From assembly GCA_944989445.1 (NCBI GenBank), contig CALYLW010001190.1, positions 152,920 to 216,919 of the forward strand: a stretch of 64,000 nt of DNA, in the 5' to 3' direction. The notes below the pieces were generated by a model. The model was not told the DNA's origin. It did not search any database and saw nothing but the letters and a program-made list of their open reading frames with translations. The stretch is from Ampullaceana balthica (Eukaryota > Mollusca > Gastropoda > Lymnaeidae). Positions 1 through 12,415 of the stretch are shown in pieces. The stretch's first letter is position 1, and every line of letters begins with the position of its first letter. The position numbers were made by a program, and so were the translations under genes.

Positions 1-862
1 GGGTAACCGCTGAGTGTATCTCGGCAACTACGCAAAACACTAAAATCGAAATTTGTGGGTCTCTCTTGCATGAAGACATTGTTCGTGAAGCAAATAATTC
101 AGTTGCATTTTCTATACTTGCCGACGAGACAAATGACATTTCGGGAGGCATTGAGCAGATGTCACTTGGTGTTAGATTTGTAAAATTAAGAACAAAATGG
201 GAAAATGATGGTCACAGAAGAATTCCTGGGATATATTACAATTGTCAATAGAACAGCTGAAGGTTTAGCCAACACCATCATTACTAATTCATTAGAATTT
301 TGATTAAATATGACAATGCTTGTTGGTCAAGGATACTACGAATGTTCTACAATGGCAGGTAAAGAAGGAGGAGTCCAAGCAATAATTCGAAAAAAATACC
401 CAAAGCAGCATTTTTACATTGCAGTTCACATAAACTAAATCTTGTTGTGAACGATTTAAATAATGTGAATGTTGTACGAAACACAATAGAAACAATTAAG
501 TCAATTATAGTGTTTTTCCGAGAAAGTAATCAGCAAAGAAAACTTATTCTAAATGTTCCTTTGCTATGTGAAACTAGATGGACACATAAATATAAAAGCT
601 TGCGGATTTTTGCTGAAAATGTTACAGAAATTGTTAAACAACTGGAATATTTAGAACAATCAGTAATGTAATCAGTTATACTTGCAGATATAATTCTTTT
701 TTATGTTTGATAAATGTAAACTGTCTTCCATGTAATAAACTTTCAGGAAATTTAGTTCAGTTTTATTGTAACAACTTTATGACATTTTTATGAATTTTTT
801 TTCTCAAATGTAGGGGGGGGGGCCAAATGCCCCCCTTGCCCCCCCCCTTCTCTACGCCCATG
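1..862 (+). pseudogene. Decayed hAT-type transposase (DUF4371/ZMYM1-like), 3' part
   Basis: Two open segments (66-248 and 447-671) plus the frame between them read as the central part of a hAT transposase of the DUF4371 class: an ILADETxDISG block near 120-150, a diverged GQGY block near 325, a HxxxLNLVVND block near 425-450 and a CETRWTHKY block near 570-590. These blocks fall in different frames and are separated by stops, so the gene is broken; its 5' part lies outside the window. Downstream, 812-862 is G/C-rich and ends in CTCTACGCCCATG, which resembles the outward terminus of such elements. The family identity rests on remembered motif order, not a search. It is a dead transposon, not a host gene. 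Confidence 0.75.
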
Positions 863-2273
863 GGTGCAACGTCAGCAACTTTCTTGTAACCTTTAAAAAA
901 AAAGTACCTCGTATTTTTATAAAAAATATGTATTTATAGTTTATAGGTATAACATCTTATTTGGCCTCCTGTATTGTCACTAACTTAAATATGGCATTCC
1001 ATGGTAGTAATGTTCGCCACCTTTACTTTGTTTCAATATCAATAACAATTATTTATTTATGTTCATTAATTTCTAAAAACCATGATACTATCTACTTAGA
1101 AAGGGCGGCAAATTGGAGACCGCCCCGGGCGGCAAAAGGTCTAGCTACGCCACTGGTACCAATCAAGAGTTGTTGTTGACAAGAAATAATTTTACAATTT
1201 TACTTTTTTAAGGGTGAAAAGTTGACAAAAGCTTAAAATGCAACAACAACAAAAACAAAACAAAAAAAACAACCACACCCACATTGTTTGAAAAATGTAA
1301 ACAATTTGTCTGGAACAGTTTTGACCAGGGCCATTATGTTGGAGCCGTTTTGTCGGGGCCGTTTTGTCCGGGGCCGTTTTGTCCGGGGCTAAAGGTTTAC
1401 GGGTCTTGCTTTTAAATATACATTAAGGGAGGCTATAACCTTTTTAAGAGATGCGTATGATTTAATGATTAGATCCCTTGCAAAATTTAAGTTTAACAAA
1501 AATATTATTAAAATAAGTTGGTTATTCTACAAAATGGACGGTTTGTGTTTTGATCAACCATTTATTTCATCTTTCTAAATAAAATTAGTTCTTTTCCGGA
1601 TATAATAGTGCAGAATTAGATTGGTCTAATTTGGATTGTCGGCACATAAGGGAGATTGATGGTGAACCTTAATGGCACTGTTTTGGAGAATTTATTTTGT
1701 GACATTTATTTATATTGTCAACTTTATTAAATTAATTTTAAAGATAATTTAACGTTTAAAAATATACTATATTTAAGACGAGATAATATAACATCATTGT
1801 ATAAATATCCAAAGCACATATAAATGGTATGATTGAAAAAACTAAGATAGAACCCCCTTAAACCCAAGTCAAAAAAAGTTTCTCAAGTGGTAAAAGCCAG
1901 ACACTGGCTTATGGAAAGTGGGAGTTAACCAGTGCTGCTATCATCGGTGGTCACGTTTCCTGTACACTTTGTTGGGAGGTTGAAGTTCATTTTACTATCA
2001 ATGGCTTTTTCCTCTTTTTGTGTTGAGAAAATCTAATTATATGAATTTCAGATATTGAATGTCATATTTCATTCTGATCCAATTGATTTCAATATCAGAT
2101 GAAGATAATTGAAGATAGGGCAAGTAATAAAGAAGTCTAAAATAGGTAATCGTCTTCAAAGGGTTAAATTCAAGAGACGTTTGATATTTCATGAAGCTGA
2201 TTGCGTTGAATTAAGAGTCTCAGTGTTGGCTAATTTTACAAACGGACTAACATCGGTCTAAAACTGTCTCCAA
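863..2273. other. AT-rich spacer with transposon scraps
   Basis: No gene recognised. Positions 1103-1153 (GGGCGGCAAATTGGAG through CTAGCTACGCCACTG) look like one terminus of a DNA transposon. Positions 1330-1388 are a short direct repeat of a unit close to GGGGCCGTTTTGTCC. The remainder is AT-rich unique sequence. Confidence 0.4.
1330..1388. repeat. Short tandem repeat, about 17-bp unit, 3-4 copies
   Basis: The motif GGGGCCGTTTTGTCC recurs back to back, the first copy being diverged. No other function is visible. Confidence 0.6.
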
Positions 2274-2472
2274 CAGTGGTTCTCAATCTATTGTGGGTGG
2301 CGACCACTTTTTATAAAAGCCATGTGACCCGCGACCCCCATGAAATTTAAATAAGTCATTTTCATTAAAGTGTTTACAAAATATAGCAAATTTGCATTGT
2401 ATTGAATATTTTTTAGTCGACAGTTGGCGACCCCCAGAAAACCTGTCGCGACCCCCAGATTGGGAACCGCTG
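2274..2472. mobile_element. Non-autonomous hAT element (MITE), 199 bp
   Basis: The left end CAGTGGTTCTCAAT and the right end ATTGGGAACCGCTG form imperfect terminal inverted repeats. Flanking octamers GTCTCCAA (2266-2273) and GTCTACCA (2473-2480) match at 6 of 8 positions, as expected for an aged hAT target duplication. Inside both ends lie GCGACCCC-type blocks, typical of this short hAT class. There is no coding capacity. Confidence 0.85.
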
Positions 2473-4061
2473 GTCTACCATAACAAAATGTATTTTTAAA
2501 TTGTTCCACAAATTTAAGTTAGGACCTCGAGGCATCCTTCTGATTAGTTTATTTTATACAATCACACGTAGTTTACAGCTTCTAATAAATTTGAAATCTT
2601 ATAAATAGGCTATAACTTTAATAACTCCATTTGCAAATAATGCGCATAAAATTCTTTATTTTAAAAATTTAATAAGGAAGCCCAGAACGAAAAGTGGTGA
2701 TTTTTAGAGCTTGTCAGGGGTAGTAACTGCGGGATCGCTTCAGCTCTTTGCACTTGCAGGGACGATGAGGAAAAACAATGACTGTATAGAGATTGAAACA
2801 AAAGTTAGATACTCATATTATTACTTACAGGAGTTATTTAGTCTGGTGTACCGTTATCTTAGACTGCTGACAACTGCTAGCTAACTGAGTTTTGTGCTGT
2901 AATACAACTTTCCAAACGTTCTACTTTAATTTGAATTAAATGCTGAATATGCCGCGACGAAAAAATAAATTGATCGATTGCAACTTTGGGGCATCGTAAC
3001 TGACACTGAAAGAACAAGAAGAAAAAAAACTTTGGAAATTTATTTTAAAATGTGAAAGAATGTGTGGGAAAGTAACTAAAGAGAAATAGAAGTGTCTAAG
3101 GCATTCTTGTATATAAATATTGTTCTTAAATTATAAGCAAATTAAGTTATCAATTTTTTAAAATAATTTATTTGTGTATTTTTTCTGACAAAATATTTTG
3201 AGAACTGTTGCCAAAAATTATAACAATTCGTTTATCTATTTTAATTTATTTTTCATATAAATAGCTTCAATCCTGATGGAATTTATGAAATGGTAAATAA
3301 TTATAATTTGCTAAAAACTTATGCCAAGAAAAAAAAACTTAATTTTGGATCAGAATAGAATGTATGATCTAGAAGAAGATTTTGCCATCGTGGCATACAA
3401 TTGTATGTCTTCAAAACGAGCTACCAGGAATGTAACTACTGACTTTAGTCAACTATCAGCTGCACTGTGGGGCAATCAACAATAGCATGCTCAGTCACGA
3501 GGAATGTCCGTTCAGCATTCATGTTCATAATTACGGGAACATGTCTGTGCATAAGCTGAATTGGTGAATCTCATTATGGTCCAAGTAACCGCATCGCCAC
3601 CATGACCAAATGTCGCTCATTGGAAAGTGGATGTTTTTTTTTAATTAGCAATGGATATTTTTATTATATCATTACATAATAGGGTAAATACATTTGTTTG
3701 AACATCTCAGTTTTATCCCCGTTGACGTAAAAGTAATGGAGAGAATATTACGTCATAACTGAGGGATAACCAACAAAATTCTCAGCGATTTTATCGCAAG
3801 AAAATAACTTAAACTACAATACGACTTCGGTGATGCGTTTCTGATAAAAAATTAAAAAGCGTGTTTGAGACAGAGGCTTAGTAAGTGAGGGCTGCGTTTT
3901 ATGTTTGTTGTTGTTGTATTTCTTTTAATGAGGGTAGGGGAATTAAAAGAAAGATAAACACAATCTTTCCTAGAAAAAGTCACAGAAAAAGTAAAATAAT
4001 GTTTGTTTAATTAGCACGTTCTGTGTAATTGTCTATAACAGACTGAGTACCAGCAAAGTTA
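2473..4061. other. Unique AT-rich spacer
   Basis: I see no gene, RNA or recognisable mobile element. Stops are frequent in all frames and A/T runs are common. Confidence 0.4.
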
Positions 4062-4338
4062 AGCGGTGGTCGAGTGGCAGCGCACTGGACTGTCGTACCG
4101 ATGGTCACGGGTTCGAATCCGTGTGAAGGCAAGGGTTTGTTCCCGGGGCCTAGGGCGTCCCTGAGTCACCCCGCTCCGAATGGTTACCTAGTGTTAGGCG
4201 GCTGGGTAATGCGTGGAACCCACAAAGCCGTGGCCTGTGAATGCTACATCACTTGCCAACAGATCATCTGTCATGGTCTGTGGACGCAACTATATTCTGC
4301 ATTTATCTATACGTCTGTAATTTGTGTACTGTATAATT
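4062..4338 (+). mobile_element. tRNA-derived SINE
   Basis: The head carries a pol III A box (TGGTCGAGTGG, 4067-4077) and a B box (GGTTCGAATCC, 4110-4120) at tRNA-like spacing. A tRNA-unrelated body follows (GTTAGGCGGCTGGGTAATGC, 4192-4211), then a tail with GGACGCAACTATATTCTGC and ACGTCTGTAA. The body continues far beyond a tRNA, so this is a SINE and not a tRNA gene. A second copy lies at 18869-19160 on the minus strand. The tail matches the 3' end of the LINE fragments in this window. Confidence 0.9.
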
Positions 4339-4787
4339 AAAACTACGCCAATAGTTTACAGGTAGTTACATCGCAATGAATGAAACTAATGAAGACTATT
4401 GCGTAGAGGGAATTGTAATAATATAATCATTATAATTTGTTTCTCACTCGGTGCAACAAATGTTTTGTTTCGTTGAAATCCGTGCATTGTATTTTAAAGT
4501 ATAACATGCCTGAATGATGAAAAATTTTCACCTTATATCAAGCTCTTGTCATGCGATTCGTAAAGCGTCGAGAGCTCAGTGTTAAAGCCTCACACAATTG
4601 AAGTACAACAGATCGTGAACATTGTAGACAAGACATTCCTTGTAGCAGTAATTGGCTTTCTATTTATTTATTTTTGTTCAATTTATGCAAAATAAAAATG
4701 CATATTTTAAAAAAAATGTTTTTGATTAATTATGTTTACTTTCAAATTTATATTTTTATTTATTTATGTTATACTCATAAATATTTT
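4339..4787. other. Unique AT-rich spacer
   Basis: Nothing recognised; no meaningful open frame or repeat boundary. Confidence 0.4.
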
Positions 4788-5752
4788 TAAATCCCTTATA
4801 TTAACTTAATCGCCGTTTCTCTCTGTCTCTGTCTCTCTCTGTCTGTCGTTCGTCGACGGGTAGGCGAGCGGGCGGAAAAACAAAAGTAAAAAATGACACA
4901 CTTCCCGTGATGCCATCGAGCTGAAATTTGATACATAGACACGTGTCACCTAACAATGCATCGTATCGAAATTTCAGATCGATTGTATGTACCGTAATTA
5001 AATAAATGCATTTTAGTTTATCTCTATAAGCTATATGTAGCGGTTGCTATTTTTAACATTTTACGGGTCAATTGACTTCAAGCCAGTCATCGACGACCAC
5101 ATCTCGTGTTTAAAACCATGAATTCATTCAGTTTCAGGCTGTAAATGTTTGTCGCGTTGGAACATAATCAATACTTTAAGTTCTGTCTCATATATAAGGG
5201 ATTTATAGTCAAAAAATTTGTTTTAAGGGTTGTTTAATTTAAATCCCTTATATTAACTTCACCGCCGTCTCGTTCGTCGTCGGGCAGGCGAAAAACCAAA
5301 GTAAAAAATGACCCACTTACCGTAATGCCATCGAACTGAAATTTGACACATAGACTCGTGTCACGTCACAATGCATCGTATCAAAATTTCAGATCGATCG
5401 AACGTACCGTAATTAAATTGATGCATTTTTAGTTTATCTCTTTTCAACGTATGTAATTCAATGTCATTGTTTTTTTTTCACGTGACAGTTCAGTTCACGC
5501 GTTGACGCCACCAATCGATGTGCCGGTGTGCTTTTGTTTACATTTTACGTGTCACGCTGAGCTCGGTCCAGTGATCGGTGTCCAGACCTTTCCCCTCTCC
5601 CACCCCCCCACCCCAGGTTATAAAGCAAAGGGGAGTTAAGACAGATTCAGTCTGTTAATGTTCGTCCAGTGGAACATAATCAATACTGTTAGTTATGTCT
5701 CATATATAAGGGATATATAGTCAAAAACTTTGTTTTTACGTGTTTGTTTTAT
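4788..5752 (-). repeat. Tandem dimer of the TAAATCCCTTATAT family (locus 1)
   Basis: Two units (4788-5205 and 5240-5717) each start TAAATCCCTTATATTAACTT and end ATATATAAGGGAT(T/A)TA, so each has inverted ends of about 13 bp. A linker of about 34 bp (TATAGTCAAAAA... in this orientation) follows each unit. The core contains CGATCTGAAATTTCGATAC-type and CGATCGAACGTACCGTAATT-type blocks that recur at 11.1, 31-32 and 37 kb. No ORF. Orientation is given relative to the 31-kb array. Confidence 0.8.
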
Positions 5753-5849
5753 TACAATTATTAATACTTCTTATCTTCGCATTCTATTATTTTTCTTATT
5801 AACTTTCTTCATTGTATCAAAGAGTAAATTAGTAATAGTAAAAAAGGAA

Positions 5850-6160
5850 ATTAATTCTTAATTTGGAGAGATAACTTAATACAACCTTCAGATAGACATA
5901 CGAATAAATACACTTTTCTTATTCAGTATGCAAGAACAAACGCATACAAATTCTCATTCTTCCGGTCCGGAATTCGGTCGTGGAATGGGTTGTCCGAAGA
6001 AACCAGGAAAACCAAAACTTTCTCAACCTTTGAAAACTCTAATACGAATGCAGGACTAGTGACAAACCATGGATAATTGTAGGACGCAATAATCTTCCGT
6101 ATAGAAGGAGCATCTGTAACAGATGAGATAAGATATATAAGATAAGATGAGATTAAAATG
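5850..6160 (+). pseudogene. LINE 3' end: reverse-transcriptase C terminus and tail
   Basis: An open segment (about 5883-6065) reads NAYKFSFFRSGIRSWNGL, the C-terminal SFFPRTIRxWNxLP-like signature of Jockey/CR1-type non-LTR retrotransposon polymerases. It stops shortly afterwards and runs into a tail with CGCAATAATCTTCCGTATAG, GGAGCATCTGTAACAG and then GATAAGATA repeats. It is 5'-truncated. The same tail is seen on the minus strand at 23.1, 29.8 and 33.0 kb, and in the SINE copies. Confidence 0.8.
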
Positions 6161-6228
6161 AATTTTCATAGTTAAAGTCTTTTTGGGAGAGAAAAATAGC
6201 ATTTGAATGGAGATACGTGAATACAGTA

Positions 6229-6757
6229 TCTATATATATATAATTCTCTTCGTGGTCGGACCCTGCGAGACACGATGCTGCAAGTATGTTCAACAGATAC
6301 TAATTTTAGAAAGCAGCGCACCAAATTACTGCACCAATCCATCAAAAGGTGTGCAAATTAAATATGCGCTGTAAAAAAAATTATGACGTCATTGTTTTCG
6401 CTGATATTTTAATTTTGAAAAAGGGAACAATGTAAAAAGTTATAAAATACTTTGTGTACATTTCAGAAAGTTTAATATTTCGTATTGATCAAACAAGGAC
6501 AAGTTAGTTGGGATTTTGAAAAAGGTGGGCGCCGTAGGCGCCCTAAAAAATGTATTTTTTCAAAATAAATAGATTTCAGCTGAACACTTCCGTCATTTTT
6601 TACGGGTGATACGCCGCGGGTCTCTCCAGAGTTCCTTCTTTTCATTCACTCACAGTCGTTTGCCCAAACCCACCCCATTTTGACAACCATGTCTTTCAGG
6701 AAGTCTTCACCCGTCACTAAATTATTAGCGGCGTATGCTACGCCGCGGGTCAGCTAG
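6229..6757 (+). mobile_element. Non-autonomous Helitron, 529 bp
   Basis: The 5' end is TCTATATATATATAATTC immediately after an A (6228). The 3' end is CTAG (6754-6757) immediately before a T, the A|T insertion typical of Helitrons. A perfect 8-bp stem (GCGGCGTA, 6728-6735, with TACGCCGC, 6739-6746) with a 3-base loop lies 11 nt before the end. No Rep/helicase coding is present. Relatives are at 16.2, 46.5 and 59.5 kb. Confidence 0.9.
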
Positions 6758-7185
6758 TATTAAATATTTCTGACAAAGTATTATAACAAAAAAAATTAAT
6801 TTATATAAATTATTTATAACAACATTTTATTTTTTAGAACTATTACATTTTAACATTATATTTGAGATTATCTTTGCTGTGTATCGCCAACGCGTGTACA
6901 CTTAATTGTGCTTTGATACTTGTATTAATATTATTAGTTAAAAACCGTGTGAAAGTCACTTTTACTTATTAACTAGGAGTGACGCTTGGTTAGATCGCAC
7001 AACAACGAACAAAATATTTTATCAATATTTTATAGTCCAAATGTGTGTATCTACACACTCCTTATCATGCATCCATAGTCTACAATCATATTTTACTCTC
7101 ACGGTATAACTCTGCCAACTTTGATCGCCACGCAGTCTACTCGGGGTCTATTCCTGAGTCTATCTGACCATCTATTTACTGTAGT
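6758..7185. other. AT-rich spacer
   Basis: No gene or repeat boundary recognised. Confidence 0.4.
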
Positions 7186-7735
7186 ATGATACTATCTACC
7201 CTAGATCAACAAGCCCACTCCCCTCCATGGCCACAGAAAACCTCCCTCCCCCGCGTCTACACCAAACACAACTCGACCAGGCACCAGGACAAGCCAGTGA
7301 TAACTCTTTGTTCCCTGTTTACTCGCCCGGCGCAGCCAAATACCCTAAAACAAATAACAAAAAGGCGCTCGGGCGTACGTTGCGTGGAAAGTGCGGGCAA
7401 GCAGAAAAGTTTTCAGCCAGTGTTATTTTGTAAACACGTCTCTCACCTTCCCTCACTCGCATTATCGAGTTCCGGTCTGGGGTGCAAGGCTGCGCCGAAC
7501 AGATGCGCACAGCCGAACAGCCCCCACGGGTTCCAGAACAACATAAAGCGGCCAAGACACTTCAAGGGCCATTTCCTTCTAAATGGAGTAGACCCGCGGG
7601 AACGAAAACATAAAGAATCTCAAAAAGCCAAAACACGAACAGCTGAAGTGGGGAGCGCTATCCCTGGAGACCCCTCGTGAGGAAACGCTTCTAAGTAAAG
7701 AAACGAGTCTTGCGGGGCGGGGGGAGGTGGGGGTA
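7186..7735. other. GC-rich, CpG-containing pocket with a 164-codon open frame
   Basis: This stretch is clearly richer in G+C and CpG than the surrounding AT-rich DNA. A plus-strand frame of 164 codons (7186-7677) stays open but is low in hydrophobic pattern, rich in Lys/Pro/Ser and resembles no family I know; shorter frames overlap on both strands. It could be an unrecognised exon, a promoter-type island, or unique DNA that has escaped repeat insertion. I do not call it a gene. Confidence 0.35.
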
Positions 7736-8426
7736 TCTCGTCATGGACAAACTCTTGTTAAACGTTTTCTTGGAACATTGGGCTGATTTTGTCGTTGATG
7801 GCAGGGTGGGGTTTGTCTCGGTGGGCTTTGGTGTTGTCGTTGTTGTTTTTTGGGGGGCGTTGGTTGCTCGGTGTGTTTTGAAGATTTTGGTGGCTTTTTT
7901 TAGCATTCTGGTGGGATTCTGGTGGGTTTAAAAGTTACGGTGGTTTGCTATCAGTCAGCTAGTGAGTGCGATGTTAGGTGAAAGGAAAATTGGTTTGTGA
8001 GTTCAATAACACCGTTTGGCCCATGCATGATGATGAAATAAATAGGTGTGTTGTTGATGCATAGTAAATAGGTGGGTAGGTGAGGTAGACTAAATAGGTA
8101 GGTCGGTGAATCTCTGTGGTGCATGTGTTTTGCTCAGTTTGTTAAGGATTCACCTACCGTTCAGTTGGTCATCTGCTTTTCTCAATAACATTAAAAGTTC
8201 GTTTAAAGTAAAACTTCAGAACCTTTCTCTCAGACACCTTTCTCTCAGCCAGCTTTCATCTCTGAAATGTTGTAGGAATGGCGCATGAAAACATCAAAAA
8301 CTGTTCCGGGAATTGCATCGAAAGATGCGAACAGAAAATTTAAAATCTTTTTTTTTCATTTGTAAGTACATGAAATTGTGTAAGTAAATAATATATAGCT
8401 TTTCCCACTGCTGGAAAAAGCAGGAC
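7736..8426. other. Spacer with G/T-rich strand bias
   Basis: Positions 7790-7950 are strongly G/T-rich on the plus strand and open in several frames for that reason. Around 8030-8105 there are short repeats of AAATAGGT and GGTAGGT. No gene is recognised. Confidence 0.4.
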
Positions 8427-8680
<254 letters not shown>

Positions 8681-8770
8681 AAACAATCAAATGAACAAAC
8701 GAACGAACAATTGATGAACGAACGAACGAACAAACATATGAACGAACAAACGAACGAAAAAACAAACAAA

Positions 8771-9262
8771 GAAATAATGGAAAGAATAACTAAAGTTGGA
8801 TATCAAATATTTACCGTAAATGTAATTATAACTGAAGACTGAAAGCTTCGTATACCAAAAAAGCAATTTACAAACATATAAAAGATGACACGAGTAATTG
8901 TTTTTTTTTATTAAAGGTATATTACATACACACATCCAAAAAAAAAGATTAAAGTATTGGAGAATTTTAGAGAAAGTAGAAGATTAATTAATTATTTTTA
9001 TTGTAAGAAAAAAGAACTAATGGGAAGCTACAAAATTACCATCAGACGCCCACCTATGGCAGCCAGCTGGGATGAAATGAGAACGCGTGAGTTCGTGTGA
9101 ATTAAATCTGGATTTGTGTCTTTGAGCACGTGTTAAAGCGAGTCCTGAACATGTTTACAAGTCTGGTGAACGAACTTAGGAAACAACCTTACAACCTTTC
9201 ATCAACCTAAACGGGAGAGTACTTCCTTTACACGAGGTCGACCTTTGCAATGGAGAAATAAG
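8771..9262. other. AT-rich spacer
   Basis: Nothing recognised. Confidence 0.4.
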
Positions 9263-9650
9263 TCGACATCCGGTGAGAAGTGGGCGTTGATAAAGTCGTC
9301 ATCCGATGTAAAGTAGATGTTGATAAAGTCGTCATCCGATGTAAAGTAGATGTTAATAAAGTCGTCATCCGATGTAAAGTAGATGTTGATAAAGTCGTCA
9401 TCCGATGTAAAGTAGATGTTGATAAAGTCGACATCCGTTGAGAAGTAGGCGTTGATAAAGTCGTCATCCGATGTAAAGTAGATGTTGATAAAGTCGTCAT
9501 CCGATGTAAAGTAGATGTTGATAAAGTCGTCATCCGATGTAAGGTAGATGTTGATAAAGTCGTCATCCGATGTAAAGTAGATGTTGATAAAGTCGACGTC
9601 CGATGTTAAGTAGATGTTGATAAAGTCGACATCCTACGTTAAGTAGATGC
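9263..9650. repeat. 33-bp minisatellite, about 12 copies
   Basis: The unit contains GATAAAGTCGTCATCCGATG followed by TAAAGTAGATGTT. The period divides by three, so the minus strand is open as an 11-residue repeat (MTTLSTSTLHR). The outer copies are more diverged (GACATCC variants). No start or stop context suggests a gene. Confidence 0.9.
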
Positions 9651-10681
9651 CTATGCCAGTGTTATGACGCCTTCTTGGTTATAAGTGGGATAAAGTAGTG
9701 AAATGGTGGTAAAGAAAAATATAATGACTTTAAGAGTAAAAAATCTGTCCACATCAAAAGTCAATTGATACAGCCCCCCACCCCCTGTGGGGGTGTTTAA
9801 GTTATTTGTCAACATCTGAGGACAAGTAATGACTTTGAACATTGTGGTGAGTATATCAACTTATCACCCCCCCCCAAACACTGACCAACCCACTCCCTAT
9901 CTGACCTCTATGACCAGTTGGTAACCACTTCGCCCCAGAAAACAGCTCACCACCCATCTTCCCCTATGTTCACTTGTGACTGCAACATTCAGACCCATGC
10001 CACCGCTGACCCCCACCAATGCCATATGGGACGATCAGATATCTTCCACAAATATACCAAAACGTCTTTGCATTTTTTAATTATTTTTTTTTAACTAGCC
10101 TCCCTCCCTCACTCACTCACCCTGTCCCCGATGTTGAAAGGGAAACGACTTTGAAACGCCGCCTCGCTAACGCGAGCATCTGTTGACGAGGCGTGGCGAG
10201 TCGCAGGAGCACGAGATCACTGATGCTATCTCCGTGAACAACTGATCCTACAGCCAATAAAACAGTTTGGAAGACGCTCAAGGGAGCTAATGAGGATAAA
10301 GCGATTTCTTTTTCACGAGCAGCCGTCGTGAACAATTTAGCGCCCCCTGGCGTGACCAATTCTGCGCTCACCAGTACCCTTTGCCTCTGCCCCCCACCCC
10401 CTGTGGACGACAATTATGCAGCTGGTTTGTATAAAAAAAGTTAGACCGTATAGCGAGCTGCCTATTAAGAGCTGGAACGACACTCATTGAAAATGTAATG
10501 CCGATTTTACGAGCGAGCAATTTCCCAGGCTTGAGGTTGTTCGTTCGCGAGAATATTGTTTCGAGTGGATGAGAAACTTCCCCGGATTGTATGTCGCTGG
10601 TCCCCTAGTAGTCGTTTGACTTTACGAGACGACGCAATCTGAGGCGTCTGCATTTTCATGTTACATCTAGAGGATCTAGAT
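9651..10681. other. Mixed spacer with a GC-rich pocket at 10120-10400
   Basis: 9651-10100 is low-complexity C/T and A/T sequence. 10120-10640 is unique, CpG-containing sequence (for example CGCCGCCTCGCTAACGCGAG) with a 98-codon minus-strand frame that I do not recognise. It is a possible regulatory segment; nothing proves it. Confidence 0.35.
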
Positions 10682-11375
10682 CCGGGGTCTCCAAACTTTC
10701 CTGCCAGAGGGCCACATTAACTATTATACAGCAGTTTGGGGGCCGACTGCACACAGTTTTGTGGTAAACTACAGATAAATAAGTTAAATGTAAAAAAAAA
10801 TCTTTTTTTTTAAAAGGACACGCTTTTATTTACATATAGAAATTGCACTAAATATGTATAATACAAAAAAAAACATTTTCCCCTAACTGAAAATTGAACC
10901 TCGTACCCCCATGTCGGCAATCGATCACGCTTATATTTCGGCCAGCAAGACTTGATGTTGATAGTACTTTTTAAAGTTATAATAATTGTATCCCTCTAGG
11001 GCGAATTGAGGCATGGTTCATTGACGCAAGTGATAATATTTTATATAGACAAAAACTAAAAACTAAAAGTGCAATAATTTCAATACGGTACATTCGATCG
11101 ATCTGAAATTTTGATACAATGCATTGTCATCCAAGATCTATCTGTGGTAACATTTTTAGATCTCTAGGACCATCAGAAGTGGTATAATTTTACGTTTCAA
11201 GTTTTGAAGGAAGGATGGAAGGAAGGGTGGATGGATACAACATACAAACATTGTGACTTAAATAAAAGCGTGTAAAATGGTATATTTTCTTGGAGATTAA
11301 AGGGTCTCCAGGGGCAGGATGAGAGGGCTTCGCGGGCCGCATCTGGCCCGCGGGCCGTAGTTTGGAGACCCCCTG
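10682..11375. mobile_element. Non-autonomous hAT element, 694 bp
   Basis: The left end CGGGGTCTCCAAACTTTC mirrors the right end TAGTTTGGAGACCCCCTG. Flanks ATCTAGAT (10674-10681) and ATCTAGTA (11376-11383) agree with an 8-bp target duplication. Subterminal GGGCCGCATCTGGCCCGCGG at the right matches the element at 19484. Positions 11085-11180 hold a fragment of the TAAATCCC repeat family core (CGATCGATCTGAAATTTTGA), so one element is nested in another. Confidence 0.85.
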
Positions 11376-11811
11376 ATCTAGTAAGTGAAATGCTGAGGGA
11401 GTTTTGGATTCAACACTAATAAGATGAGGAGTGATTCTCTAATCGCGTAATTGCTCTCTTGCAACAACAACAACAACAACAACAACAAAAGAAATTATAA
11501 ATTCGTTTTACAGCCAATAGAAAAAACACATAAACAAACAAAATAAATTTAAAAAATCAAAAATAAAACAAGCAAACAAGCAAAAACAAAAGTAGGAAAA
11601 CAACAGAAGAGAAAAATGGAATCAAAACTCGACAGCGTTAGTGTACATTGCTTGTATATTATCATGAAACTGATCAGAATTCTCTAAACTCTCAATGAAT
11701 TCATTTTTTTCGAACAAACCATCATTACATCTTTACTCATAAACAGGCGCCTTCCTATCAGTACATTTCCTCTTAATTAAGTTCCTGCCAATAATCAAAA
11801 ACTCTTAGCGT
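11376..11811. other. A-rich spacer with a (CAA)n tract
   Basis: Contains (CAA)9 near 11462-11488 and A-rich sequence to about 11620. No gene is recognised. Confidence 0.5.
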
Positions 11812-12415
11812 CAAATGACCCCACTCAGAGAGTGACTCCTCCCACTGTCTGACCCCCTCAGTGATTGACTTCTCACACCGCCTGACACCTTCAGTGAGTG
11901 ACTCCTCCCGCTGGCTGACACCCCTCAGTGAGTGACTCCTCCCATTGGATGACCCCCTCAGTGAGTGACTCCTCCCACTGGCTGACACCCTCAGTGAGTG
12001 ACTCCCCCTACTGACTGACCCCCTCAGTGAATGACTCCCCTACTGACTGACCCCCTCAGTGAGTGACTCCTCCCACTGGCTGACCCCCTCAGTGAGTGAC
12101 TCCTCCCACTGGCTGACCCCCTCAGTGAGTGACTCCTCCCACTGGCTGACCCCCTCAGTGAGTGACTCCTCCCACTGGCTGACCCCATCAATGAGTGACT
12201 CCCCCTACTGACTGACCCCTCAGTGAGTGACTCCTCCCACTGGCTGACCCCTCAGTGAGTGACTCCTCCCACTGGCTGACCCCCTCAGTGAGTGACTCCT
12301 CCCACTGGCTGACCCCCTCAGTGAGTGACTCCTCCAACTGGCTGACCCCATCAATGAGTGACTCCTCCCACTGGCTGACCCCATCAATGAGTGACTCCTC
12401 TCTCCGGCTGATGCC
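11812..12415. repeat. 33-bp minisatellite, about 18 copies
   Basis: The unit is close to CTGGCTGACCCCCTCAGTGA followed by GTGACTCCTCCCA, with internal variants (CCCCTACTGACTGACC, CATCAATGAGTG). Open frames on both strands (SDSSHWLTPSV on plus) arise from the multiple-of-three period. It is unrelated in sequence to the other 33-bp array at 9.3 kb. Confidence 0.9.

Noticed and set aside
4062..4134. tRNA gene
   Set aside because: Good A and B boxes, but the sequence continues as a SINE body and tail and a second dispersed copy exists.
7186..7680. 164-codon frame as a gene
   Set aside because: No recognised domain, several overlapping alternatives on both strands, and no splice or promoter support; reported only as a GC-rich pocket.
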